The position numbers and the translations under genes were made by a program. Source: an uncultured Rhodospirillales bacterium (GTDB lineage Bacteria; Pseudomonadota; Alphaproteobacteria; Acetobacterales; Acetobacteraceae). From it: a stretch of DNA of 38,654 nucleotides. The notes below the pieces were generated by a model. That model was not told where the DNA came from. It was given only the letters and a program-made list of their open reading frames with translations, and did not search any database. This document shows, piece by piece, positions 8,368 to 16,900 of the stretch (its first letter is position 1; the number at the start of each line of letters is the position of its first letter). Location of the stretch: NCBI GenBank assembly GCA_945957135.1, contig CAMFLK010000007.1:1-38654 (forward strand), given 5' to 3'.

Positions 8368-9320
8368 GCGCGTTGCTGGGGTTGCTCGCGCTGGTGCTGC
8401 ACCTGGCCCTGATGCTGGCGGCAGCGCCGCTGCTCACAGGGCTGATCCGGCGGATCAAGGCGCGGCTCGTCGGGCGCATCGGTCCGCCCGTGACGCAGCC
8501 GGCGCGCGACCTGCTGCGCCTGTTGCGCAAGCAGCCGGTGGTGTCTGAGTCCGCCTCCTGGGTGTTCCGCGCGGCCCCGGCCACCAGCTTCGCCGCCACG
8601 CTGGCCGCCGCTGCCCTGGTGCCCAGCTTCGCGCTGGATATGAGCACCGCCCCCTTCGCCGACCTGCTGGTGGTCGCGGGGCTGCTCGCCCTGTCGCGCG
8701 CCGCCACGGCGCTGGCGGCATTGGATACCGGCACCGCCTTCGGCGGTATCGGCGCCAGCCGCGAGATGACCTTCTCCGCCTTCGCCGAGCCCGCGATGTT
8801 CCTGGTGATCTACACGCTGGCCCTGCTGGTGGGCACCACCAACCTCGACGCCATCGCCGGCGTGCTGCGCGAGGGCGCGCTGGGCCTGCGCGTCTCGCTC
8901 GGCCTGGTGGCGCTCACCGGTCTGGTAGTGGCGATCGCCGAGAACGGACGCATTCCCGTGGACAACCCCGCCACCCATCTGGAACTCACCATGGTGCACG
9001 AGGCCATGGTGCTGGAATATTCCGGCCGCCACCTGGCGCTGATCGAGGCCGGGGCGATGCTGCGGCTGCTGTTGTGGGCGAGCCTGCTGGCCGCCGTGTT
9101 CGCCCCGTTCGGCATGGCCAATGCCGACGCGCCGCTGCGCTGGCTGCCCGCCATCGGGCTGTGGGCGGTCAAGCTCGGGCTGCTCGCCGCCGTGCTGGCG
9201 CTGTTCGAGACGGGCACGGCGAAGATGCGGGTGTTCCGGGTACCGGAATTCCTCGGCATCGCCGTGCTGCTCGGCCTGCTCGCGGCGATCTTCCTGTTCA
9301 TCAGCCAGGGGTTTGCCTGA
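8361..9320 (+). CDS. hyfC: Ehr complex NuoH-like subunit, HyfC/HycD type
   Basis: A 319-residue membrane protein of the NuoH/HycD family, the subunit joining the peripheral redox arm to the ion pumps. Diagnostic stretches are RIKARLVGRIGPPVTQPARD near the N-terminus, GIGASREMTFSAFAEPA mid-protein and ENGRIPVDNPATHLELTMVH, whose acidic residues form the E-channel in complex I. LEYSGRHLALIE follows as in HycD/HyfC. The ATG overlaps the HyfB stop by 7 bases. Its length fits the family (about 310-320). Charged residues expected for coupling are retained, so the membrane arm looks functional even though the catalytic subunit has lost its metal site. Confidence 0.92.
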   Translation: MVSALLGLLALVLHLALMLAAAPLLTGLIRRIKARLVGRIGPPVTQPARDLLRLLRKQPVVSESASWVFRAAPATSFAATLAAAALVPSFALDMSTAPFADLLVVAGLLALSRAATALAALDTGTAFGGIGASREMTFSAFAEPAMFLVIYTLALLVGTTNLDAIAGVLREGALGLRVSLGLVALTGLVVAIAENGRIPVDNPATHLELTMVHEAMVLEYSGRHLALIEAGAMLRLLLWASLLAAVFAPFGMANADAPLRWLPAIGLWAVKLGLLAAVLALFETGTAKMRVFRVPEFLGIAVLLGLLAAIFLFISQGFA

Positions 9321-10000
9321 TGGACCCGCACGGCACGTTCGGCGCCCTGTCCTACGACGTCGGCCACCTGCTGGGCACCGGCGTGCTGGTGCTGTCCTTC
9401 CTGCTGCTCTACCAGCGGCGCATGGGCGCGGTGATCCACACCTACGCCGCCCAGGCGGTGGTGCTGGCCGCGGCCGCGCTGTGGCAGGCGATCGTGCAGG
9501 ATTCCTGGCACCTGCTGGTCACCGCGATCATCGCGCTGGGCGCCAAGGGCATCGCCATTCCGCTGGCGCTGAACGCCATCGTGCGGCGGTTGAACATCCA
9601 CCGCTCCATCGAGAACGCGATGGGCATCTACACCACCATGGCGCTGGGCGCGCTGCTGGTGGCCTTGTCGATCATGGTGGTGCTGCCCACCACGCTGCAG
9701 GCCCAGGCCCTGACGCGCGAGGACCTGGCCCTCGCGCTCTCCGTCGTGCTGCTCGGCCTGCTGATGATGATCAGCCGGCGCACGGCGCTCACCCAGGTGA
9801 TCGGCTTCATGTCGCTGGAGAACGGGCTGATCCTCGCCGCGGTGGGCGTGGCCGGCATGCCGCTGGTGGTGGAACTGTCGGTCGCCGTGCTGGTGATGGT
9901 GGCGGCCGTGGTGTTCGGCGTGTTCTTCTTCCGCATCCGCGAGCAGTTCGACAGCCTGGACGTGACGCATCTCGACCGGGTGGGCGGGTTGCAGCGATGA
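9320..10000 (+). CDS. hyfE: Ehr complex small membrane subunit, HyfE type
   Basis: A 226-residue membrane protein like HyfE, which corresponds to NuoK with additional helices. It is mostly transmembrane. GAKGIAIPLALNAIVRRLN and NAMGIYTTMALGALLVAL are HyfE-like. The NuoK-like acidic position lies in GFMSLENGLILAAVGVAGMP, where a Glu inside the helix is expected in proton-conducting members. The ATG shares one base with the HyfC stop (TGATG), implying translational coupling. The hydrophilic end FRIREQFDSLDVTHLDRVGG probably lies in the cytoplasm. Confidence 0.88.
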   Translation: MDPHGTFGALSYDVGHLLGTGVLVLSFLLLYQRRMGAVIHTYAAQAVVLAAAALWQAIVQDSWHLLVTAIIALGAKGIAIPLALNAIVRRLNIHRSIENAMGIYTTMALGALLVALSIMVVLPTTLQAQALTREDLALALSVVLLGLLMMISRRTALTQVIGFMSLENGLILAAVGVAGMPLVVELSVAVLVMVAAVVFGVFFFRIREQFDSLDVTHLDRVGGLQR

Positions 10001-11451
10001 TCGGCGAGCTAGCCAGCCTGCCCGGCGCGGTGCCGCTGGTCTGCATTGTCGCGGCCCTTGCCCTGGCCGCCATCCCGTCATGGCGGGTCGGCGGCTGGGT
10101 GAATTTCGCCGCCGCCGCCGTCGCCTTCGCCTTCGCGTGTTTCCTGCCGTGGAACCTGGGCAGCGGACAGCTGCTGCTTGTGGACCGGCTGTCGGCCCAT
10201 ATCAGCATCCTCACCGCCTTCGTCGGCATGACCACCGCGTGGTTCAGCCGCTTCTACGTCGCCGCCGAACTCGCCGCCGGGCGCATCGACCCGCCCCGGC
10301 TGCGCCAGTACCATGCGCTGTTCCAGCTGTTCCTCGGCTTCATGCTGCTGGCGCTGCTGTCGAACAACCTGGGCGTGACCTGGGTGGCGATGGAGGCGGC
10401 GACGATCGCGGCCGTGCTGGTGGTGGGGCTGCCACGCACCGAGAGCGCGGTGGAAGCCTCGTGGAAGTTCTTCATCCTCTGCGCCGTGGGTATCGCGCTC
10501 GCACTGTTCGGCACCATCGTGCTGTATCTCGCGGCCCTGCCGGTGCTCGGCCCCGGCCTGCCGGCGATGAGCTGGACCGGCCTCGCCCAAGCCGCCGCGC
10601 GCTGCCGGGCGCCGCTGCTGAACCTCGCTTTCGTGTTCCTGCTGATCGGCTATGGCACCAAGGCCGGGCTGGCGCCGCTGCACGCCTGGATGCCCGACGC
10701 CCATGCCGAGGGGCCGACGCCGGTCTCCGCCGTGCTCGCGGGCTCCATCCTCAACGTGGCGCTGCTGATCATCGTGCGGGTGAAGGGGCTGCTGCTGCGC
10801 AATGCCGAGGCCATCGCGCCGGGACCGCCGCTGATGGCGCTGGGCCTGCTCTCCGTGCTGTTCGCTGCCTTCGCGCTATGGCGACGGCGGGACGTGAAGC
10901 GGTTCTTCGCCTTCTCCACCATCGAGCAGTCGGGCATCGCCGCCTTTGCCTTCGGCCTGGGCGGGCCGGCAGCGATGTTCGCCGGGCTGCTGCACATGAC
11001 GCTGCACACGCTGGCCAAGGCGGCGGTGTTCCAATGCGTCGGCCGGGCCGCGCAGATTCGCGGCGGGCAGACCTTCGCGGACATCACGGGCCTCGTCGCC
11101 AGCCATCGTGCCCTCGGCCTCACGCTGGCCGCCGGCATCGTCGCGGTGGCCGGGCTGCCGCCCTTCGGCCTGTTCACCAGCGAGTTCCTGGTGGCGATGG
11201 AAACGGCGCGCCACCTGCCCTGGCTGATGGTACCGCTGGGACTCGGCCTCGTGGTCGGCGGCTGGGCGCTGGCGGCGCGGCTGATCGCGCTGTGCTTCGG
11301 CGATCCCGGATCGGCCCGGTCCATCCCCGCCTTCGGCGGCGCGTTCGCCCTGCTGCCGGCCTGGATCCACCTCGCGCTGGTGGTGGGGATCGGCCTCGCC
11401 ATGCCGGCCGCGCTGGCGGCGTGGTTCACCGCGGCGTCCCGGCTGCCATGA
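9997..11451 (+). CDS. hyfF: Ehr complex antiporter-like subunit, HyfF type
   Basis: A 484-residue second antiporter-like subunit of the NuoL/M/N family, closest to HyfF. Key charges are present: Glu in VTWVAMEAATIAAVL, Lys and His in YGTKAGLAPLHAWMPDAHAE, and His and Lys in MTLHTLAKAAVFQC. PPFGLFTSEFLV is the usual late-helix motif. It starts with a 4-base ATGA overlap with HyfE and ends with one on the next gene. Together with HyfB this gives the complex two candidate pumping modules; no third, HyfD-like subunit is present in the operon. Confidence 0.9.
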   Translation: MIGELASLPGAVPLVCIVAALALAAIPSWRVGGWVNFAAAAVAFAFACFLPWNLGSGQLLLVDRLSAHISILTAFVGMTTAWFSRFYVAAELAAGRIDPPRLRQYHALFQLFLGFMLLALLSNNLGVTWVAMEAATIAAVLVVGLPRTESAVEASWKFFILCAVGIALALFGTIVLYLAALPVLGPGLPAMSWTGLAQAAARCRAPLLNLAFVFLLIGYGTKAGLAPLHAWMPDAHAEGPTPVSAVLAGSILNVALLIIVRVKGLLLRNAEAIAPGPPLMALGLLSVLFAAFALWRRRDVKRFFAFSTIEQSGIAAFAFGLGGPAAMFAGLLHMTLHTLAKAAVFQCVGRAAQIRGGQTFADITGLVASHRALGLTLAAGIVAVAGLPPFGLFTSEFLVAMETARHLPWLMVPLGLGLVVGGWALAARLIALCFGDPGSARSIPAFGGAFALLPAWIHLALVVGIGLAMPAALAAWFTAASRLP

Positions 11452-12944
11452 CCGCCGCCGAGATCATCCGCGCCGCGCCCACCACACCCTGCCATCCCTG
11501 GCCGCGCCATGTGCTGCCGGGCCAATCCTGGCAGGCAATGGCCGACGCGCTGGCCGCCGACCCGCTCGCGCTGCTCGCGCTTTGGGCTGACGCCGGCCAT
11601 GTCCACGCCCTGTTTCGCGACGGGGCGGACATCCTGCCCGCCTCCACCGCCATCGTCGGCGGCGCCTATCCGGCCCTGTCCCCCCACCGCCCGGCCGCCG
11701 CCTGGTTCGAGCGGGCGATCCGCGACCTGTGGGGCCATCAGGCGGCCGGCGGCACCGATTCGCGTCCCTGGCTCGACCACGGCAAATGGGGCCAGACCGC
11801 CCCCCTCTCCACCCGCCCGGCCGCCGCTTCGGGCGCGGCCGAGCCGCCGGAATTCCTGCCCGTGGAGGGCGAGGACATCCATCAGATTCCCGTCGGCCCC
11901 GTGCATGCCGGCATCATCGAGCCGGGGCATTTCCGCTTCCACGCCCAGGGCGAGACGGTGGTGCGGCTGGAAGTGCGGCTGGGCTATCTGCACAAGGGCA
12001 CGCTGGCGCTGATGCGCGGCAAGTCGCCCCGCGCCGCCGCCCGCTTCGCGGCGCGCCTGTCGGGCGACTCCACCGTCGCCCACTCCATCGCCTTCGCCCG
12101 CGCCGCCGAAGCGGCCACCGCCACCGATCCGCCGCCGCGCGCCCACGCCCTGCGCGGGGTGATGGCGGAGATCGAGCGCATCGCCAACCATCTCGGCGAT
12201 TGCGGCGCCATTGTGAACGACGCCGCCTTCCCCATGCTGCAGGCCCGCTTCACCTGGCATCGCGAGGCCGTGCTGCGCGCCACTGCGCGGGCCTTCGGCA
12301 ACCGGCTGATGATGGACGCGGTCATCCCCGGCGGCGTCGCCGCCGACATCACCGCGGAAGGCCCCCCCGCGATTCTCGCCGCACTGGCCGCCATCGAGGC
12401 CGAACACGGCGAACTCGCACGCCTCGCGGAAGACACGTCTTCGCTGGTCGATCGGCTGGTGAGTACCGGCACGCTCTCCGCGGCGCTGGCCGCCCGCTTC
12501 GCCGCCGGCGGGGTGGTGGGCCGCGCCGCCGGCCAGCCCGGCGACCTGCGCGTCGCGCCCGGCTACCCGCCCTATCGCACGCTGGATGTGCGGCCGGCCC
12601 TGCTCACCGAGGGCGACGTGGACGCCCGCTTCCGCGTGCGCATGGCCGAAATCACCGAAAGCATCCGCCTGCTGCGCGCCCTGCTCGCCAGCCTGCCGGA
12701 TGGCCCGGTGTCCATCACCCTGCCGATGGCCTCGGCCGAGGGCATCGGCTGGGCCGAAGGGTTCCGCGGCGATATCTGGCACTGGCTGCGCCTCGATGGC
12801 GGGCTGATCGCCGCCGCCTTCCCGCGCGATCCCAGCTGGCTGCATTGGCCGCTGCTGGAATCCGCCGTGCGCGGCAACATCGTCGCGGACTTTCCGCTGG
12901 TGAACAAATCTTTCAACGGCTCCTATTCAGGCGTGGACCTCTGA
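11448..12944 (+). CDS. Ehr large subunit: NuoC-NuoD/HyfG-like fusion without Ni-Fe cysteines
   Basis: A 498-residue homologue of HycE/HyfG. The N-terminal part (about 1-120) resembles the NuoC/30-kDa domain, with ERAIRDLWGHQA in place of its conserved ER..D..G box. The rest is the NuoD/hydrogenase large-subunit fold (VGPVHAGIIEPGHFRF, EVRLGYLHKG). In hydrogenases the first metal motif is RxCGxCxxxH; here residues 203-212 read RLSGDSTVAH, with Ser205 and Ser208 in place of both cysteines. The C-terminal DPCxxC is replaced by NGSYSG at 490-495. The only cysteines in the chain are near 15 and 252. No Ni-Fe site can form as in hydrogenases. This matches Ehr complexes, described as intermediate between complex I and group 4 hydrogenases. 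Its substrate, if any, is unknown; quinone binding as in NuoD is possible. Confidence 0.88.
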   Translation: MTAAEIIRAAPTTPCHPWPRHVLPGQSWQAMADALAADPLALLALWADAGHVHALFRDGADILPASTAIVGGAYPALSPHRPAAAWFERAIRDLWGHQAAGGTDSRPWLDHGKWGQTAPLSTRPAAASGAAEPPEFLPVEGEDIHQIPVGPVHAGIIEPGHFRFHAQGETVVRLEVRLGYLHKGTLALMRGKSPRAAARFAARLSGDSTVAHSIAFARAAEAATATDPPPRAHALRGVMAEIERIANHLGDCGAIVNDAAFPMLQARFTWHREAVLRATARAFGNRLMMDAVIPGGVAADITAEGPPAILAALAAIEAEHGELARLAEDTSSLVDRLVSTGTLSAALAARFAAGGVVGRAAGQPGDLRVAPGYPPYRTLDVRPALLTEGDVDARFRVRMAEITESIRLLRALLASLPDGPVSITLPMASAEGIGWAEGFRGDIWHWLRLDGGLIAAAFPRDPSWLHWPLLESAVRGNIVADFPLVNKSFNGSYSGVDL

Positions 12945-13465
12945 TGGTCTGGAACCGCATCGCCCGCACCCTGCGCGCCGGCCCGCTGACCGAGCCGGCC
13001 GGCGCCGCCGACGAGGCCACCGCGCACGCGCTGGCCGAACGGCTGCATGCCGCCTCCCAGGCCAGGCTGGGCCGCAGCCTGGCGATCCGCCAGGTGGATG
13101 CCGGCAGCTGCAACGGCTGCGAGCTGGAAATCCACATGCTCAACAGCGTGGTGTACGATCTGGAGCGCTTCGGCCTGCACTTCGTCGCCAGCCCTCGCCA
13201 CGCCGACGTGCTTCTGGTCACCGGCCCCGTCACCAAATCGATGCACGACGCCCTGCTACGTACCCATGGCGCGACACCCGATCCGAAATGGGTGGTCGCG
13301 GTGGGCGACTGCGCCATCGATGGCGGCGTGTTCAAGGGCAGCTACGCCATCACCGGCGGCACCGACAGCGCCGTGCCGGTGGACCTGACCATCCGCGGCT
13401 GTCCACCCTCGCCGGCGGCACTGCTGGATGGACTGCGGAGCCTGGTGGAGGCGAACGGGCGCTAG
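12944..13465 (+). CDS. Ehr small subunit with one [4Fe-4S] cluster, NuoB/HyfI type
   Basis: A 173-residue soluble subunit of the NuoB/HycG/HyfI family, holding the cluster nearest the active site. The four ligands are intact: Cys56 and Cys59 (GSCNGCELEIHML), Cys123 (VGDCAIDGG) and Cys153 (RGCPPSP). CNGC is the hydrogenase pattern; NuoB has adjacent cysteines. The ATG shares a base with the previous stop (TGATG). This is the last gene of the operon. No ferredoxin-like subunit (HyfA/HyfH), formate dehydrogenase or Ni-Fe maturation gene lies in the window, so the only visible redox centre of the complex is this single cluster. Confidence 0.92.
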   Translation: MVWNRIARTLRAGPLTEPAGAADEATAHALAERLHAASQARLGRSLAIRQVDAGSCNGCELEIHMLNSVVYDLERFGLHFVASPRHADVLLVTGPVTKSMHDALLRTHGATPDPKWVVAVGDCAIDGGVFKGSYAITGGTDSAVPVDLTIRGCPPSPAALLDGLRSLVEANGR

Positions 13466-13582
13466 GGCCGGGGAACACGCGCGACCCCTGAACCCGTTCC
13501 GAGTTCGCGGGTTTGGGGCCGGGCATATCAGGGGGGCGCCAGGGCATTCCGCCCCGGCGGAAACCTTCAGGGAAACCCCGCC

Positions 13583-13918
13583 ATGTTCCGCATCAAGTCC
13601 CTCGCCCTCGCCGCCACCATCGCCTTCGCCGGCTTCACCTCCGCCGCCCACGCCCGCGACTATCGCGATTTCGGCATCCTCAACAACAACGGCTCCTCCC
13701 CCATCGTCGGCGTCTGGATGGCCCATGCCGGCACCGACGAGGCCTGGAAGCCCATCTCGCTGGCCGGCGCCATCGTTCCCGGCGAGCGCCGCAACTTCGA
13801 CGTCTCCGGCCCCAACGGCGACAATCTGTTCGACTTCCGCGTCCGCTTCCGCGACGGCTACGTCGCCACCTTCAGCAATGTCGATCTCAGCCGCGTCGGC
13901 ACCCTCCGTGCCGACTGA
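13583..13918 (+). CDS. Small secreted protein of unknown function
   Basis: A 111-residue protein with a clear Sec signal peptide (MFRIKSLALAATIAFAGFTS, then AAHA, cleavage near residue 28). The mature part begins RDYRDFGILNNNGSSPIVGVWMAHAGTDEAW and is rich in Gly, Asn and aromatic residues. It contains no cysteine, so no disulfide or lipobox. The pattern N-G-(2)-P-I-(6)-A followed by W and a late FRDGYVATFSNVDLSRVG suggests a compact beta-sandwich, but I do not recognise a characterised family. It is a single-gene unit between the Ehr operon and the aminotransferase operon, with a strong hairpin 9 bases after its stop. A GGGAAA tract precedes the ATG. Confidence 0.78.
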   Translation: MFRIKSLALAATIAFAGFTSAAHARDYRDFGILNNNGSSPIVGVWMAHAGTDEAWKPISLAGAIVPGERRNFDVSGPNGDNLFDFRVRFRDGYVATFSNVDLSRVGTLRAD

Positions 13919-13927
13919 AAGCCAGAA

Positions 13928-13951
13928 GGCGGAGGGCCACGGCCCTCCGCC
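13928..13951 (+). terminator. Perfect 11-base inverted repeat after the small secreted gene
   Basis: Arms GGCGGAGGGCC (13928-13938) and GGCCCTCCGCC (13941-13951) form a very stable GC hairpin starting 9 bases after the stop of the small secreted protein gene. The following bases, TCCCTTTCC, are pyrimidine-rich but not a clean T-run. Termination of the upstream gene is likely, which would separate it from the aminotransferase operon. Confidence 0.7.
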
Positions 13952-14071
13952 TCCCTTTCCGCCGATCACTGGTTTCACAACACGAAATACAGTTTTCGTT
14001 CCGTGGACCAAGGGCGGATGCTACGTCTTGCTGCCGCGCCGGATCGGGCGCGAGGAAGCCGGAGGTGGCGG

Positions 14072-15409
14072 ATGGACGATGGTGCAGCGGCCGAGCGGGC
14101 CAATCGCGAGCAGCTTCCCCTGGCCAGTTTCGAGGAGTCGCGACGCGCCATCGAAGCGGCGAGCCGGTTCATGCCCGGCGGCGTATCCAGCAATTTCCGT
14201 CTCGGCATGGTGCCGCATCCGCTGGTCATGGAACGCAGCGACGGGCCATACCTGTTCGATGTCGATGGCAACCGGCTGATCGACTATTATCTCGGCATGG
14301 GCCCGATGATCCTGGGCCACAATCCTCCCGCCATCCGCCAGGCGGTGATCGCCCAGCTCGAACGTGGCCTGCTCTATGGCGCGCAGAGCCGGTTGGAGGC
14401 GGAGGTGGCGGAGCTGTTCTGCGCCATGGTGCCCTGCGCCGAGAAACTGCGCTTCACCAGCTCGGGGTCCGAGGCGGTGCAGGCGGCGCTGCGGCTGGCC
14501 CGCGCGGCCACCGGACGACGGGTGATCATCAAGTTCGAGGGCCATTATCACGGCTGGTTCGACAATATCCTGCTCTCCGTTGCCGCGACACCGGCCAATG
14601 GCGGCGATGCCGCGCATCCCAATCGCAACCCCGGCAGCGCCGGCCAGGACGAAACCGCCTGGGGCAGTGTGGAAGTGCTCACCTGGAATGATCTGCCCGG
14701 CCTGCAGGCACGGCTCGCGGTTGGCGACGTGGCCGGCGTGATCATGGAATCGGCGATGTGCAACGCCGGCGCCATCCTGCCCGGCGCGGGCTACCTGCAA
14801 GGGGTGCGCGAGGCCTGCACGAAAGCAGGCACGGTGCTGATCTTCGACGAGGTGGTCACCGGGTTTCGCGTCGCCCCGGGGGGCGCCCAACAGGTGTTCG
14901 GCGTGACCCCCGACCTCGCCACCTTCGGCAAATGCCTCGCCAACGGCTTCCCCGTGGCCGCCGTGGCGGGGCGGGCAGACCTGCTGGACTGCTTCGTGTC
15001 GGGCGCCGTTCATGGCGGTACCTACAACGCCCAGCCGGTGGCGATGGCCGCCACCCTCGCCACGCTGCGCGAATTGGCGGACGGCAAGGTGATCGCCGCC
15101 ATCGCGCCACATGGCAAGCGGCTGATGGAAGGCATCGCCTCGCATCTGAAGGAAGCCGGAATCACCGCCAGCGTCGCGGGCTTTCCGCAGATTTTCCACG
15201 TGGCGTTCGGCCTGTCCCAGCCGGCCACGCACTACCGCGACCTGCTGGAGATGGATCGCGCCCGCTACATCCGTTTCTGCGGTGAATTGCTGAAGCGGCG
15301 CGTGCGCATCCTGGAGCGCGGCGCCTGGTTCCTCTCGGCCGCGCACGATGCCGGGGTGATCGACGAAACCCTCGCCGCCGTGGCCGACGCCGCGCAGGTC
15401 GTCGCCTGA
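14072..15409 (+). CDS. Class III PLP aminotransferase, glutamate-1-semialdehyde aminomutase-like
   Basis: A 445-residue fold-type I PLP enzyme of the GSA aminomutase (HemL-like) branch. Motifs in order: SRFMPGGVSSNFR, LDYYLGMG-type DYYLGMGPMILGHNP, SGSEAVQAALRLARAATGR (cofactor phosphate site), FEGHYHGW, IFDEVVTGFR with Asp259 pairing to the pyridine nitrogen, and TFGKCLANGFP with Lys287 as the Schiff-base lysine. The chosen ATG has GGAGG six bases upstream; a longer frame 69 bases upstream is less likely. It opens a seven-gene operon and overlaps the next start (TGATG). True HemL is unlikely, since it would sit with haem genes; a transaminase or aminomutase acting on the imported substrate is the better guess. 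Confidence 0.88.
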   Translation: MDDGAAAERANREQLPLASFEESRRAIEAASRFMPGGVSSNFRLGMVPHPLVMERSDGPYLFDVDGNRLIDYYLGMGPMILGHNPPAIRQAVIAQLERGLLYGAQSRLEAEVAELFCAMVPCAEKLRFTSSGSEAVQAALRLARAATGRRVIIKFEGHYHGWFDNILLSVAATPANGGDAAHPNRNPGSAGQDETAWGSVEVLTWNDLPGLQARLAVGDVAGVIMESAMCNAGAILPGAGYLQGVREACTKAGTVLIFDEVVTGFRVAPGGAQQVFGVTPDLATFGKCLANGFPVAAVAGRADLLDCFVSGAVHGGTYNAQPVAMAATLATLRELADGKVIAAIAPHGKRLMEGIASHLKEAGITASVAGFPQIFHVAFGLSQPATHYRDLLEMDRARYIRFCGELLKRRVRILERGAWFLSAAHDAGVIDETLAAVADAAQVVA

Positions 15410-16869
15410 TGCGCCTCGCCCTGATCCACATCTCCCAGGAGACGAACGACTTCAACCCGGTGCCCACCACGCTGGCGGACTACGTCGCGTATGGCATCTA
15501 TGAAGGCCAGGAGGTGATCGATCGCCTCACGGGCCGCGGCCAGGTCGGCGGACATCTCGCGGCGGCCGGCGGCGCTGAGACGGTGCCGATCATCCGCGCC
15601 TGGGCTTGCGCGGGCGGACGCATCACGCGCGAGGCGTTCGACTTCTTCCAGGAGAAGATCCGCGCCGGCCTGCAAGCGGCGGGAAGGATCGACGGGCTTG
15701 CCCTGCAGCTCCACGGCGCCTGCGCCGCCGAGGGGATCGACGATGTGGAAGGGGCGCAAGCCGCGCTGTGCCGGGAATTGCTGGGGCCCAACGTGCCGAT
15801 CGTGCTCGGCCTCGACCACCATGCCAACATCACACGCCAGATGGTGGACGCCTGCACCGCCATCGTCGGCCATCGCGCCCAGCCGCACGACCAGTTCGAT
15901 ACCGGGCAGGTCGGCACGACGGTTCTGATGCGGATCATCAACGAGAAACTGCGCCCGACCACGGCGTGGCGGAAAATTCCCCTTGTGACGCACCAGGAAC
16001 AGTTCCTCACCGCGCAGGGCCCGATGAAGCGCTGGTTCGACCGCGCCCGGGAAATGGAATCCGATCCACGCGTGTTGCAGGCATCGAACTATCCGATGCA
16101 GCCCTGGCTGGACGTGGCCGAGGGCGGATGGGCCACCATCGTCGTAACCGACAACGACCAGGCCCTGGCCGACACGCTCGCCGACGAACTCGCGGCCCTC
16201 GCCTGGTCAATGCGCGAGGCCTTCATGCAGCGCACCGCGATCGCGGTGGATGACGCGGTGATGGCGGCGGAACGCGCGCCGAAAGGCGTGGTGGTGCTGA
16301 GCGACACTGGCGACACCGTGTTCGGCGGGGCCGCCGGCGACAGCAATCTGATCCTCGAGTCGATGCTGCGCCAGGGCACGACAAGTCCCGCGCTGATCCC
16401 GCTGATTTCGCCCACCGCAGCGGCCCGGCTGACCGAGGCGGGCGAGGGAGCCGAGGTCACGCTGCCACTGGGTGGGGACGCGACGCCATTCTTCACGCCG
16501 CTCTCCGTCACCGGCACGGTGCGCAAGGTGGCCGACGGGCGGCTCGACCTGACCGCCGACAACCAGGCCGACAGCCAGGGCGAGATCGACATGGGCCGCA
16601 CCGTGATCTTTGAGGTGGGTCCTGCCACCTTGCTGATCAGCACGCTGCGCGGTGTGGCCGGCAACCTGCCTTCCGTGTGGCGCGCCTTCGGCATCGAGCC
16701 GACGGAGTACAAGATCGCCGTGGTGAAGACCGCCTCGAACTTCCAGTTTTTCGCGCCCATCACCTCGCAGGTGATCCGCGTGGACACGCGCGGCCCCGGC
16801 CAGTCCGACGTGATGACGCTGCCCTGGCGGCGCCTGCCTCGGCCGATCTGGCCGCTCGACCCCATTTGA
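15409..16869 (+). CDS. M81-family metallopeptidase, MlrC (microcystinase C)-like
   Basis: A 486-residue protein matching the M81/MlrC family from end to end. The N-terminal domain starts ALIHISQETNDFNPV (the H-E-(2)-FNP hallmark) and has LDHHANITRQM and HRAQPHDQFDTG. The C-terminal MlrC domain includes LSDTGDTVFGGAAGDSNLILE and VKTASNFQFFAPIT. MlrC itself cleaves linear microcystin products to amino acids including Adda; most relatives in soil bacteria have unknown substrates. There is no signal peptide, so it acts in the cytoplasm, consistent with use of the co-encoded importer. It starts inside the stop of the aminotransferase gene. Zinc ligands are not assigned with certainty here. Confidence 0.88.
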   Translation: MRLALIHISQETNDFNPVPTTLADYVAYGIYEGQEVIDRLTGRGQVGGHLAAAGGAETVPIIRAWACAGGRITREAFDFFQEKIRAGLQAAGRIDGLALQLHGACAAEGIDDVEGAQAALCRELLGPNVPIVLGLDHHANITRQMVDACTAIVGHRAQPHDQFDTGQVGTTVLMRIINEKLRPTTAWRKIPLVTHQEQFLTAQGPMKRWFDRAREMESDPRVLQASNYPMQPWLDVAEGGWATIVVTDNDQALADTLADELAALAWSMREAFMQRTAIAVDDAVMAAERAPKGVVVLSDTGDTVFGGAAGDSNLILESMLRQGTTSPALIPLISPTAAARLTEAGEGAEVTLPLGGDATPFFTPLSVTGTVRKVADGRLDLTADNQADSQGEIDMGRTVIFEVGPATLLISTLRGVAGNLPSVWRAFGIEPTEYKIAVVKTASNFQFFAPITSQVIRVDTRGPGQSDVMTLPWRRLPRPIWPLDPI

Positions 16870-16900
16870 CCAAGGATTTCACCCGCAAAGGACGCGCCCG

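Noticed and set aside
6357..9320. 987-residue plus-strand frame starting inside hyfB
   Set aside because: Only its last part (from 8361) is real, as the NuoH-like subunit; the upstream part is an out-of-frame reading of hyfB.
11448..13465. Calling these genes an active Ni-Fe hydrogenase
   Set aside because: The large subunit lacks both cysteine pairs and no maturation genes are nearby.
14072..15409. Annotating the class III aminotransferase as HemL of tetrapyrrole synthesis
   Set aside because: It heads an importer/peptidase operon, and fold similarity to GSA aminomutase is shared by many transaminases.
15409..16869. A microcystin degradation (mlr) cluster
   Set aside because: Only an MlrC-family protein is present; MlrA, MlrB and MlrD are absent, and M81 proteins are common outside that pathway.
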